In this document: one piece after another, positions 7,648 to 15,266 of the stretch
How the letters are laid out: each line of letters begins with the position of its first letter
How positions within the stretch are numbered: the stretch's first letter is position 1
Source of the DNA: UBA1738 sp045655325
Lineage (GTDB): Bacteria; Bacillota; Clostridia; UBA1381
Reading direction: 5' to 3'
Assembly: GCA_045655325.1 (NCBI GenBank)
Contig: JAZOOY010000065.1
Coordinates: 1-26,074 of the forward strand
Length of the DNA: 26,074 nucleotides
Translations under genes and position numbers: made by a program
The notes under the pieces: generated by a model
What the model saw: the letters and a program-made list of their open reading frames with translations, nothing else
What the model was told of the DNA's origin: nothing
Database searches by the model: none

Positions 7648-8508
7648 TTATGCCTTTCTTCCCATAAGCTTGTTTGCTAAGTTTACAAGCTCACCATTAT
7701 CTGCAAATACATTAAGGCTTTCAATTGCTTTTTGGGTATATTCCTCCGCCAACTTTTCTGCCTTTTCGATACCAAAAAGGGTTACATAGGTGGACTTGTC
7801 ATTTTCGGCATCTGAGCCAATTGGTTTGCCAAGCTCCGCCTCAGTTCCTGTTACGTCCAAAATGTCGTCCTGTATCTGGAAGGCTATGCCCAAATTGTCG
7901 CAGAAGCTTTCAACCGCTTTGATTTCTTCTTCTGTGCTACCAGCCAAAATAGCTCCGATTACGCCTGATGCACGAATTAGGGCACCTGTTTTTAGTGAAT
8001 GTAGGTACTTCAAAAGCTCCGCATCTTCATTTCGACTTTCGATGTCAACCACCTGTCCACCAATCATTCCGTTATCGCCAGCTGATACCGCAAGAGTTGA
8101 AATTGCTCTTAAAACTCTTTCCTTTGAAACTGTTTCGTCGCTAAAGCTTGCCACAACTTCAAACGCCTTGGTTAAAAGTGCATCGCCTGCTAAAATTGCC
8201 ATAGCCTCGCCGTAAACCTTATGGTTTGTTGGCTTTCCACGTCTTAGGTCGTCATTATCCATAGCCGGCAAATCGTCATGAATTAAAGAATATGTGTGTA
8301 TCATTTCAATTGCCACGGCAAAAGGAATCACTAGTTCAGGTGACTTTCCACACATCTTTGCGGTCATCATCATTATAACAGGGCGAAGTCTTTTTCCACC
8401 TGCCATAAGGCTGTATTCTTCCGCTTCGTATATTTTCTTTTGCGGATTATTTTCCACTTTCATATATTCTGAAAGGGCTTTTTCTGCAAGGTCAATATAT
8501 TTTTGCAT
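7648..8508 (-). CDS. ispA: Farnesyl diphosphate synthase (polyprenyl synthetase)
   Basis: A 286-residue short-chain prenyltransferase that extends DMAPP/GPP with IPP, feeding undecaprenyl phosphate and other isoprenoids. It has the first Asp-rich motif in IHDDLPAMDNDDLRRG (about 76-91) and the second in QIQDDILD (211-218), plus GGKRLRP near 37-43. The region before the first motif (HTYSLIHDD) is like that of bacterial IspA, with Tyr73 at the fifth position upstream, which points to C15 product length. It follows xseB by 2 nt. The xseA-xseB-ispA order is classic; the frequent partner dxs is missing here. Confidence 0.93.
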   Translation of the reverse strand: MQKYIDLAEKALSEYMKVENNPQKKIYEAEEYSLMAGGKRLRPVIMMMTAKMCGKSPELVIPFAVAIEMIHTYSLIHDDLPAMDNDDLRRGKPTNHKVYGEAMAILAGDALLTKAFEVVASFSDETVSKERVLRAISTLAVSAGDNGMIGGQVVDIESRNEDAELLKYLHSLKTGALIRASGVIGAILAGSTEEEIKAVESFCDNLGIAFQIQDDILDVTGTEAELGKPIGSDAENDKSTYVTLFGIEKAEKLAEEYTQKAIESLNVFADNGELVNLANKLMGRKA

Positions 8509-8510
8509 AA

Positions 8511-8714
8511 CTATTCCTCGTCTATGTCAAAATCTTTCTTTTCTCCGCCCATTAGGATGGATACTCGCTTCTCTGCCTTATCAAGCATATCGTTACATTC
8601 CTTTGAAAGTTTGATTCCTTTTTCAAAAAGGTCAAGGCTTTCTGAAAGTCCGCAATCACCTTTTTCAAGGCTTTCAACAATCTTTTCAAGTTCTTTTATT
8701 GAATCTTCAAACAT
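8511..8714 (-). CDS. xseB: Exodeoxyribonuclease VII small subunit
   Basis: A 67-residue acidic helical protein with the family pattern FEDSIKELEKIVESLEKG followed by LFEKGIKLSKECNDML. Several XseB chains bind one XseA to form exonuclease VII, which degrades single-stranded DNA. It sits 3 nt after xseA and 2 nt before ispA. Length is normal. Confidence 0.95.
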   Translation of the reverse strand: MFEDSIKELEKIVESLEKGDCGLSESLDLFEKGIKLSKECNDMLDKAEKRVSILMGGEKKDFDIDEE

Positions 8715-8717
8715 GGC

Positions 8718-9902
8718 CTACATCTCCTTTACTTCGCATTGACATTCGCCGTCTGCAAGTCTTAAACTAAATTCCTTGCCCGGCGACATTTTGGATATTG
8801 TTCTGATAACTGTTCCATCTTCTTCCTGTGCAATCGCATATCCTCTTGCCATAACGCCAAGTGGACTTAGTGCATCAAGCTTTGCACATATCTTTGAAAG
8901 TTCCTTTTTCTTTCCCTCAAAAGTTAAAAGGAAACTCTTTTCTGCTTGCTTTAGTAAGTTATCGTTCTTTTGTCTTAAATCGTCAATTCGGTTTTTCGGG
9001 CTTCGCATTGAAAGTTTTTCAATGATGAGCCTTTTATTTTTAAGTCTGTTTATAACTGCCGACTGCATTCTGGTTGACATTGTGGATATCTTGGACAAAA
9101 GCTCAAGCTGTGACGGCACCGCAATTTCTGCCGCAGCAGAAGGTGTTGGTGCACGTAAGTCCGCCACAAAATCTGCAATAGTGAAATCGGTTTCGTGACC
9201 AACTGCAGAGATTATCGGGATTCTTGAACCCGCTATAGCTCTTGCCACAATCTCTTCATTAAATGCCCATAAATCTTCGATAGAGCCACCGCCACGACCC
9301 ACAATCAATGTGTCGCAAAGTTCTTTTTCGTTAAAGTATTCTATACCTGAAACGATGCTTTCAGCCGCTCCCGTGCCTTGCACCTGTGCAGGGTAAATGA
9401 TGATTTCGCAGTATGGGTAGCGTCTTGTTATGACGTTTATTATATCTCTTACCGCCGCACCTGTTGCCGCAGTTATAACGCCCACTTTTTCAGGATATTT
9501 TGGAATAGGCTTTTTCTTGTCATCGTCAAAAAGGCCTTCTTCCCCAAGTTTCTTTTTAAGCTGTTCGTATGCAACGTATAGCTCCCCAAGTCCGTCCGGC
9601 GTCATTTCGCTGATGTAAAGCTGGTATGTTCCGCTTTGCTCATAAACACCGATTCTTCCACGGGCAATAACTTTCATTCCGTCTTCCGGCTTAAAAGTCA
9701 AGGTTGACGCTGCTGCCTTAAACATAACGGCTTTTAAAACACCGCCGTCATCCTTTAAGGTTATATAAAGATGACCCGAATAATGGTCTTTGAAGTTTGA
9801 AATTTCGCCCTTAATCCAGATGTCATTAAGAGCAGTTTGCCCGTCAACAACTCTTTTCATATAAGCGTTCAGTTGACTGACCGTTGCCATAATCGGTTCC
9901 AT
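8718..9902 (-). CDS. xseA: Exodeoxyribonuclease VII large subunit
   Basis: A 394-residue protein. An N-terminal OB-fold domain (about 5-100, with IWIKGEISNFK and GHLYITLKD) precedes the catalytic domain with GVITAATGAAVRDI, the GRGGGSIEDLWAFN motif and SAVGHETDFTIADFVAD. A coiled-coil stretch (about 270-340) that binds XseB follows. The enzyme degrades single-stranded DNA in repair. The start at 9902 is supported by AAGGAG about 11 nt upstream. A 106-nt gap separates it from the M22-like gene, longer than other gaps in this run. Confidence 0.95.
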   Translation of the reverse strand: MEPIMATVSQLNAYMKRVVDGQTALNDIWIKGEISNFKDHYSGHLYITLKDDGGVLKAVMFKAAASTLTFKPEDGMKVIARGRIGVYEQSGTYQLYISEMTPDGLGELYVAYEQLKKKLGEEGLFDDDKKKPIPKYPEKVGVITAATGAAVRDIINVITRRYPYCEIIIYPAQVQGTGAAESIVSGIEYFNEKELCDTLIVGRGGGSIEDLWAFNEEIVARAIAGSRIPIISAVGHETDFTIADFVADLRAPTPSAAAEIAVPSQLELLSKISTMSTRMQSAVINRLKNKRLIIEKLSMRSPKNRIDDLRQKNDNLLKQAEKSFLLTFEGKKKELSKICAKLDALSPLGVMARGYAIAQEEDGTVIRTISKMSPGKEFSLRLADGECQCEVKEM

Positions 9903-10008
9903 TTTATCATCTCCTTATATAAAAAAGCTTTTGATAGAAGCCCCGCCTGCGGGCGTGAGACTAAGGAAGCATTTTTGAAATATACGTCATTGCGCTTTTC
10001 GCAATTTC
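9903..10008 (-). other. Gap upstream of xseA with two weak hairpins
   Basis: This 106-base stretch holds ATTGCG/CGCAAT (9989-9994 and 10000-10005, 5-nt loop) directly after the stop of the M22-like gene and a GC-rich imperfect dyad near 9939-9953. Neither has a convincing T tract. I see no consensus promoter, so xseA may be co-transcribed with nusB. Confidence 0.35.
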
Positions 10009-10923
10009 CTATATTATAAATGCTCTTCGGCAAAGCTCCGCAATTCCCACAGCGTTATCAGAGGATAGCTCCTTTGTTGCGAAGTAAGTTTTTGCATCAA
10101 TTTCCTTTTCAAAATACTCACGTAGCATTGTGTTTGATGCAACACCGCCCACGAAAAGCACTTTCTTTGGTTTATGGAAATTGATAGCTTCGGTTAGGCT
10201 TTTGCCGATAAATGCAAGGGCTGTTTTTGCTAAAAGCCCTGCATCTTCTTTATCTATCAATTGTGTTAGTTTTGTTTCAATCCCCGAGAAGTTTATGTAT
10301 CCATCTTCCACCGAGGTTTTTAATTTTAGTGGCTCTACTTGGCAGGAAAGGCTTAACTTGTCCAGTTCCTTTCCGCAAGGGAATTTCATTCCAAGTGCCA
10401 CACCCAATCTGTCAATTAGCTGACCTGCAGAAATGTCCTTTGTTCCGCCAACGATTTTTGCGGTAAAGTGGTTGTCTTTATACTCGCATCCTAAAATCTC
10501 GGTAGTTCCGCCTGATAAATGCACCGCAAAAAATGGTTCGTCCAGAAGTTCTTCTGCCTTTTGCGTGAGTATGCCTGCCATAATGTGTCCATCCTGATGA
10601 GAATATTCTAGCATCGGCACGCCAAGGCTTTTGGCAATTACCTTTGCAAAGCTCTCACCTGCCAAAAACACCGGCATATAGGAACCCTCAACATTTCGGG
10701 GTCTTGTCGAAACGCCAACGGCTGATACGCTTTTCATATCAATAGAAAGCTTTTCAAAAAGCTGTGGCAGTTCCTTCAAATGCACAAAAACGCCGTCTGA
10801 CTGACGGATTCCCCGCATTCCCTCTTTTATATCAATAATCTTTCGTTCGTTTATAAAAACGTCACCCACCGCCGCAACCGACGTGGTGTAGTTTGACGTA
10901 TCTATTCCAAGATAAATGCTCAT
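10009..10923 (-). CDS. TsaD-like M22 glycoprotease paralogue
   Basis: A 304-residue ASKHA-fold protein related to TsaD/Kae1. It begins LGIDTSNYTTSVAAV, keeps the metal-binding HxxxH in SHQDGH (His109, His113), HLSGGTTE (135-142), DRLGVALGMKFPCG and LFVGGVASNTML. Compared with true TsaD it is short, and it has RPRNVEGSYMPVF where TsaD has its glycine-rich GPGLPG loop. I therefore read it as the second, paralogous M22 protein found in many Clostridia, not the t6A-synthesis enzyme. Its biochemical role is unknown to me. It overlaps nusB by four bases (10920-10923). Confidence 0.82.
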   Translation of the reverse strand: MSIYLGIDTSNYTTSVAAVGDVFINERKIIDIKEGMRGIRQSDGVFVHLKELPQLFEKLSIDMKSVSAVGVSTRPRNVEGSYMPVFLAGESFAKVIAKSLGVPMLEYSHQDGHIMAGILTQKAEELLDEPFFAVHLSGGTTEILGCEYKDNHFTAKIVGGTKDISAGQLIDRLGVALGMKFPCGKELDKLSLSCQVEPLKLKTSVEDGYINFSGIETKLTQLIDKEDAGLLAKTALAFIGKSLTEAINFHKPKKVLFVGGVASNTMLREYFEKEIDAKTYFATKELSSDNAVGIAELCRRAFII

Positions 10924-11330
10924 TTGTTCACAACACCGGCCAAAACGCCGTTTACGAATACAGATGAGTCCGGCATATCAAATGTCTTTGCAAGCTCCAA
11001 AGCTTCGTTGATTGCAACCTTTTCCGGCACGTCTTCCACATACTTGATTTCATAAATCGCAAGCAAAAGTACGGCTCTTGCCACTTTGGAAATACGCTCA
11101 ACCTTCCAGCCTTCGGCTAAATTCTCGCTGATTATTCCTGTAAGCTCGTCATACTTTTCCATAACACCGTACACCACGTTCTTTATGTACGGCATAGATG
11201 TTATGCTTGCCGGAAGCTCGTTCATAAGGTTATCAAGCAAAAAATCAACGTCATCCATATGTTGATTTAGCTGAAAAATGATTTTAAATGCTTCGCATCT
11301 TGCTTGACTTCTTGAAAGTTTTTTGCTCAT
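10920..11330 (-). CDS. nusB: Transcription antitermination protein NusB
   Basis: A 136-residue all-helical protein with the family start SRSQARCEAFKIIFQ and the late block VARAVLLLAIYEIKY followed by VAINEALELAKTFD and FVNGVLAGV. NusB with S10 (NusE) binds boxA in rRNA leader transcripts and prevents early termination. It is first in the minus-strand run and has a good promoter upstream at 11406-11434. The nusB-xseA-xseB-ispA order is widespread in Firmicutes. Confidence 0.93.
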   Translation of the reverse strand: MSKKLSRSQARCEAFKIIFQLNQHMDDVDFLLDNLMNELPASITSMPYIKNVVYGVMEKYDELTGIISENLAEGWKVERISKVARAVLLLAIYEIKYVEDVPEKVAINEALELAKTFDMPDSSVFVNGVLAGVVNK

Positions 11331-11405
11331 ATGCTTTCCTTTCTGTGTTACGCTTTATGTATTCTCAAATTTTTGCGTACACCTACCCATTTTCTTGTAC
11401 TATAT

Positions 11406-11434
11406 ATTATACCCTTTTTTTTTGGAAAAAGCAA
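11406..11434 (-). promoter_or_regulatory. Sigma-A promoter for the nusB run
   Basis: Read on the minus strand: TTGCTT (11434-11429), 17-base spacer, perfect TATAAT (11411-11406). It faces away from the plus-strand promoter at 11464-11493 and gives a leader of roughly 70 nt before nusB. Confidence 0.75.
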
Positions 11435-11463
11435 GGAAAATACACAATTTCCCGCCAAAAAGA

Positions 11464-11493
11464 TTGACTAATAAAGGGCGTTTATGCTAATAT
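11464..11493 (+). promoter_or_regulatory. Promoter for the DJ-1/PfpI gene
   Basis: TTGACT (11464-11469), 18-base spacer, TAATAT (11488-11493), with an extended -10 TG at 11485-11486. It lies about 40 nt before the ATG at 11534. Confidence 0.7.
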
Positions 11494-11533
11494 TAAATTA
11501 CAAAGAATTTTTGAAAAAGTGAGTGTGAAATTT

Positions 11534-12070
11534 ATGGTATATGTTCTTATGGTAAACGGCTTTGAAGATGTTGAAGCAATCGAGCCTATTGACATTATGA
11601 GAAGAGCCGGAATCGGCGTTAAAACTGTGGGTGTTATGGGCAAAAATGCCACATCGTCTCACGATATTACCATCGAAACTGATATATTGATTGATGACGT
11701 TAATAAAGATGATATGGAAATGCTTGTACTTCCGGGTGGACCTGGTCATACCAACCTTGATGAATCACCAGAGGTTCAGGACCTTATAACATACGCATCG
11801 GAAAAGGACATATACATTGCCGCAATCTGCGCTTCTCCGTCAATTCTTGGAAAGCGTGGCATTTTGGACGGCAAGAACTACACCTGTTTCCCCGGCTTTG
11901 AAAAATACGCTCCAAAGGGCAATTTTACAGGCGAAAAAGCCACTCTTGACGGTAAAATTTTAACCGGAAAAGGTGCTGGTGCAGCAAGCGATTTCGGTTT
12001 TAAAATGGTAGAAATTCTAAAAGGCAAGGATATCGCTGAAAACTTGCGAAAGGAAATGCAGTATATTTAA
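11534..12070 (+). CDS. DJ-1/PfpI-family protein
   Basis: A 178-residue protein from ATG 11534; a GTG at 11519 is in frame but would add only MSVKF before the conserved MVYVLMVNGFEDVEA start. The glutamate in GFEDVEAIEP, the LVLPGGPGH strand-turn and the nucleophile elbow AAICASPSILG place it in the DJ-1 superfamily, close to YajL/ThiJ-type proteins. Reported roles of the family include chaperone, glyoxalase and deglycase activities; which applies here cannot be told. It is a single-gene unit with its own promoter and terminator. Confidence 0.88.
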   Translation: MVYVLMVNGFEDVEAIEPIDIMRRAGIGVKTVGVMGKNATSSHDITIETDILIDDVNKDDMEMLVLPGGPGHTNLDESPEVQDLITYASEKDIYIAAICASPSILGKRGILDGKNYTCFPGFEKYAPKGNFTGEKATLDGKILTGKGAGAASDFGFKMVEILKGKDIAENLRKEMQYI

Positions 12071-12077
12071 ATATACG

Positions 12078-12105
12078 AAAATACGGTGCTTTTGCACCGT
12101 ATTTT
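12078..12105. terminator. Bidirectional terminator between convergent genes
   Basis: AAAATACGGTGC (12078-12089) pairs perfectly with GCACCGTATTTT (12094-12105) around a TTTT loop. It has T tracts on both strands, and the DJ-1 gene and the P-loop ATPase gene converge here. Confidence 0.9.
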
Positions 12106-13145
12106 TATTTTTGAAATATCTCTTTTACTACCGCATCTTTTAGGGTCATAAACTCTTTTTCACATAATCCTTTCGCAAGATAATATTCCTTTTCTTTCAT
12201 ATATAGCTTGCAAAGGCGCAAATATGCCATACCCTGTGAAATTTTGTGTCTATATCGCTCCTGTACGTCAGAAAGTTCCTTTTCGTACCTTTCGTCAGTT
12301 CCCAAAAGTCCTGATTCTTCATAAAAATCAAGAATTTTGTCCCTTTTAGTTTGCGGGAACATTTCGTGTGGTGCGGTTGAATCAAAAACGCAGAAATCAA
12401 GCTCCGGCACAATCACCATATCAAGGCTGTTCTTATCAAAACTGCAATAATAAATCTCGGTATCAAAGCCTTTTTCGTTTGCCTCACGTACAAGCCTTTT
12501 TAAGAATGTAGACTTTCCTGTTCCGGCTCTTCCCTTTATGAAAAATCTTTCAGAAAGGTTTTCCGTCAAGTTATCTATATAATTCACCGAACCATCAGGG
12601 GTTGATGCTCCAAAAAATCTGTGGTAATTTTTGTTCCCAAAATTCCCATTTTTACCCGAAAGCAGATGGTCTATAACGCCTTTTTCATACGCCTCAAGCT
12701 TTTTATAGTCCATATTCCCCATATAAATTTTTTCCCATTCGTCGTGTATCATTTTGGCATCGTCATAGCAATTGTACATCTGGTCAAGCGCCCATTTTTC
12801 CTTTTTTAAAAGCTCATAGACTATGTCAGACGGTTGGTGGTTTACTTCGCATAAATCTATGTTTTTCGCTGATATTTCAGCCGTAATATAGTCCCTATCC
12901 ACCACCGCAACGCCTTTATCCCTGATTATTACGGCGTCGATATTTTTAATATCAAAAGGGCTTACAACACATTCCGCATCTCCCGAAATTTCTGCTTCTT
13001 TTAGTATGATTTCAAGAATATCCGTCTTTTGTTTTTTGGAATCTCCCGATACTGTAAACACCCTGTCTATCCCCGCCAGATTGTTCTCCATAAGGTTGGT
13101 AAATCCGCCTGCGCTGTTTGATGCAGCAAAATATTTTCTTACCAT
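12105..13145 (-). CDS. P-loop ATPase with two homologous halves, N-terminal Walker A degenerate (PRK06851-like)
   Basis: A 346-residue protein. Two halves can be lined up by eye: residues about 3-86 (RKYFAASNSAGGFTNLMENN onward) and about 174-257 (YHRFFGASTPDGSVNYIDNL onward). Each has a (K/H)xFxAS start, a hydrophobic strand, a P-loop position, a long helix and a late acidic strand. The second half has a full Walker A, GRAGTGKST (205-213). The first has GDSKKQKTD at the same place (34-42), so nucleotide binding is probably lost there. From memory this resembles the PRK06851 family of clostridial ATPases, whose function I do not know. It has a possible promoter of its own at 13176-13204. Confidence 0.72.
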   Translation of the reverse strand: MVRKYFAASNSAGGFTNLMENNLAGIDRVFTVSGDSKKQKTDILEIILKEAEISGDAECVVSPFDIKNIDAVIIRDKGVAVVDRDYITAEISAKNIDLCEVNHQPSDIVYELLKKEKWALDQMYNCYDDAKMIHDEWEKIYMGNMDYKKLEAYEKGVIDHLLSGKNGNFGNKNYHRFFGASTPDGSVNYIDNLTENLSERFFIKGRAGTGKSTFLKRLVREANEKGFDTEIYYCSFDKNSLDMVIVPELDFCVFDSTAPHEMFPQTKRDKILDFYEESGLLGTDERYEKELSDVQERYRHKISQGMAYLRLCKLYMKEKEYYLAKGLCEKEFMTLKDAVVKEIFQK

Positions 13146-13175
13146 TTAGCTAACTCCCTTTCTGCTTTTTAACTA

Positions 13176-13204
13176 AATATAGTATATGCAAAAGGTTCTC
13201 CCAA
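13176..13204 (-). promoter_or_regulatory. Possible promoter for the two-half ATPase gene
   Basis: On the minus strand TTGGGA (13204-13199), 17-base spacer, TATATT (13181-13176). The boxes are imperfect, but the spacing is right and the site lies between the rho terminator and the gene start. Confidence 0.45.
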
Positions 13205-13213
13205 AATCTCTTT

Positions 13214-13240
13214 AAAAAAATAAACAGTGCGTTTGCACTG
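13214..13240 (-). terminator. Intrinsic terminator after rho
   Basis: CAGTGC (13225-13230) and GCACTG (13235-13240) pair around a 4-nt loop, and on the minus strand the stem is followed by TTTATTTTTTT. It directly follows the rho stop and ends the nine-gene ECF-rho operon. Confidence 0.82.
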
Positions 13241-13241
13241 C

Positions 13242-14546
13242 CTATTTTTTATAGTATTTAATTATAGTTTCTATAAGTTCACGGTTACTATCGGTGTCCT
13301 TCATAAACTGCAAAATTTTCCCCATAGTATCGTAAGTATTCTGAGAATTCGTGTTACGGCGAATTGCCCAGCTTGCATCCTGTTCTTCCTTGGTAAGAAG
13401 TTTATCTTCTCGGCGAGTTCCCGATTTTAAGATGTCAACCGCAGGGAAAATGCGTCGTTCCTGCATACCACGGTCAAGCTTTAACTCCATATTTCCTGTG
13501 CCCTTAAACTCTTCAAAGATAACCTCGTCCATTCGTGAGCCTGTTTCCACCAACGCTGTGGCAAGTATGGTAAGGCTTCCGCCTTCTTCCACATTTCGTG
13601 CCGCTCCGAAAAACTTTTTCGGTTTGATTAGTGCATCAGGGTCAAGACCGCCTGACAAGGTTCGTCCTGTAGGGTTCACCGTAAGGTTATAGGCTCTTGC
13701 AAGACGTGTTATTGAGTCCATAAGTATAACAACGTCCTTTTTCTGCTCAACAAGGCGCATAGCACGTTCTAAAACCATTTCCGCACATTTGGTGTGGTTT
13801 TCAGGAGTCTGGTCAAAGGTTGATGCGATAACTTCGCCATCAATACTTCTTCTTATATCAGTAACTTCTTCCGGTCTTTCGTCAATTAAAAGCACTATCA
13901 GGTTTATATCAGGGTAATTTTTCGCAATTGACTGGGCAATCTGCTTTATGATAGTGGTTTTTCCTGCCTTTGGCGGTGCCACAATCATCCCACGCTGACC
14001 TTTTCCGATTGGTGCAACTATGTCTAAAAGTCTTGATGCAAATTTTTCCTTTTCACCTGTTTCAAGCTTGATTTTTTCTTCAGGATATACAGGAGTAAGT
14101 TTTTCAAAGTTCGTTCTCTTTAGAGCAACTTCAAGGCTATCCCCGTTAATTTTCTTTACGAATAATAGCGGTGAATACTTATCCTCTTCCTGTGATGGTC
14201 TTGCATCGCCTGTGATTTCATCGCCGGTTTTTAGGTTGAATCTGCGGATTTGGGTTGGCGATACATAGATATCTTCAGGACCAGGTTTATAGTTATCAAA
14301 CCTTAAAAATCCGAATCCGTCTGCCAAAACTTCCAAAACGCCCCGCACTTCAACAACATCTTGCGGTCTTTGGCGTTTCTTTGGCACTTCCGCATCCAGC
14401 TTTGCTCTGTTTTCGTCACGTTTTGCAAGTATTGCATCAATAAGCTCATCCTTTTTTAAAGCTGAAATTCTTGCAATTTCAAGGCCTTGGGCAAGCTGTT
14501 TTAGTTCTTCTTTAGTTTTGCGTTCAAGTTCACGTCTCTCTTCCAA
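13242..14546 (-). CDS. rho: Transcription termination factor Rho
   Basis: A 434-residue hexameric RNA helicase. An N-terminal Rho_N helical segment (about 8-45), a cold-shock-like RNA-binding domain (VRGVLEVLADGFGFLR, about 67-82) and the ATPase core are all visible. The core has Walker A APPKAGKTT (190-198), LLIDERPEEVTD (219-230), VILMDSITRLARAYN and GGLDPDALIKPKKFFGAARN. It lacks the long inserted linker seen in some Clostridia and Actinobacteria. It is the last gene of the operon, 13 nt after cvpA. Confidence 0.97.
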   Translation of the reverse strand: MEERRELERKTKEELKQLAQGLEIARISALKKDELIDAILAKRDENRAKLDAEVPKKRQRPQDVVEVRGVLEVLADGFGFLRFDNYKPGPEDIYVSPTQIRRFNLKTGDEITGDARPSQEEDKYSPLLFVKKINGDSLEVALKRTNFEKLTPVYPEEKIKLETGEKEKFASRLLDIVAPIGKGQRGMIVAPPKAGKTTIIKQIAQSIAKNYPDINLIVLLIDERPEEVTDIRRSIDGEVIASTFDQTPENHTKCAEMVLERAMRLVEQKKDVVILMDSITRLARAYNLTVNPTGRTLSGGLDPDALIKPKKFFGAARNVEEGGSLTILATALVETGSRMDEVIFEEFKGTGNMELKLDRGMQERRIFPAVDILKSGTRREDKLLTKEEQDASWAIRRNTNSQNTYDTMGKILQFMKDTDSNRELIETIIKYYKK

Positions 14547-14559
14547 CTTATCACCTCTA

Positions 14560-15252
14560 TTAAATCAGTAAGCCTAGCAGTAGGTTATGGTTATAAACAT
14601 ATTTTAATAGCATTGTCTGGTCGATTGCCTGGCTGACTATTGCCAGCTTGTCGGTAGGCGTGAAAACGCTTACCAATCCGCAAATTATGTAGATAACAAG
14701 GAACGCATTTACGATTCCAATTACCGCTCCTAAGGTTTTGTTTATGGTCTTAAGACCCGGCAGGCCGAAAAGACTTTCCAGAATCTTCACTGCTAAAAAT
14801 ACGAAAACTCGTACCAGTATAAATAGCAATATAAGTGCGATAATTCGCATAATAAGTAGGGTTAGCGAGTCGGTTATGACTTCCATTACGTTGTTTTTAA
14901 TTTCAGACATCTCACGGATGCTTGCCTCAATACTGTTTGACAGGAATGTTGGAAGAGACATAGCCTCGCAAATCATAATTGATTTTTCTGTGTCGGTTGT
15001 GTCTGTTCCTTCCGGAAGATTTTCCGCCTGATATGTTTTGGTTACGTTCTGGCTCACCATTTTTTTCACGTTATCCCCAAGGGGTGAATTCTGCAGTGCC
15101 TCAAGCACCACGCCTTGCATTGACGCAAGCAAAGTCACAGTTAGAATCAATGTAATGATGTTCTTGGATGCTGATATAAATCCCTTTTTTGCAGACATCA
15201 TAACAAAGAAAACTATCACTGCAATAAGTACAATATCAAGTACGCTTCCCAT
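14560..15252 (-). CDS. CvpA-family membrane protein
   Basis: A 230-residue protein with about four membrane segments: near residues 4-20, 30-50, 128-152 and 170-200. It has the family start VLDIVLIAVIVFFVMMSAKKGF and the late GLPGLKTINKTLGAVIGIVNAFL block. CvpA-like proteins are inner-membrane proteins tied to colicin V export in E. coli and to envelope stress; the role in Firmicutes is unclear. It sits 14 nt after the membrane-anchored propeller protein and 13 nt before rho. Confidence 0.85.
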   Translation of the reverse strand: MGSVLDIVLIAVIVFFVMMSAKKGFISASKNIITLILTVTLLASMQGVVLEALQNSPLGDNVKKMVSQNVTKTYQAENLPEGTDTTDTEKSIMICEAMSLPTFLSNSIEASIREMSEIKNNVMEVITDSLTLLIMRIIALILLFILVRVFVFLAVKILESLFGLPGLKTINKTLGAVIGIVNAFLVIYIICGLVSVFTPTDKLAIVSQAIDQTMLLKYVYNHNLLLGLLI

Positions 15253-15266
15253 AATCTATCCCTTTC

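Noticed and set aside
9939..9953. GC-rich dyad upstream of xseA as a terminator
   Set aside because: The stem needs a bulge and no T tract follows on either strand close to the stem.
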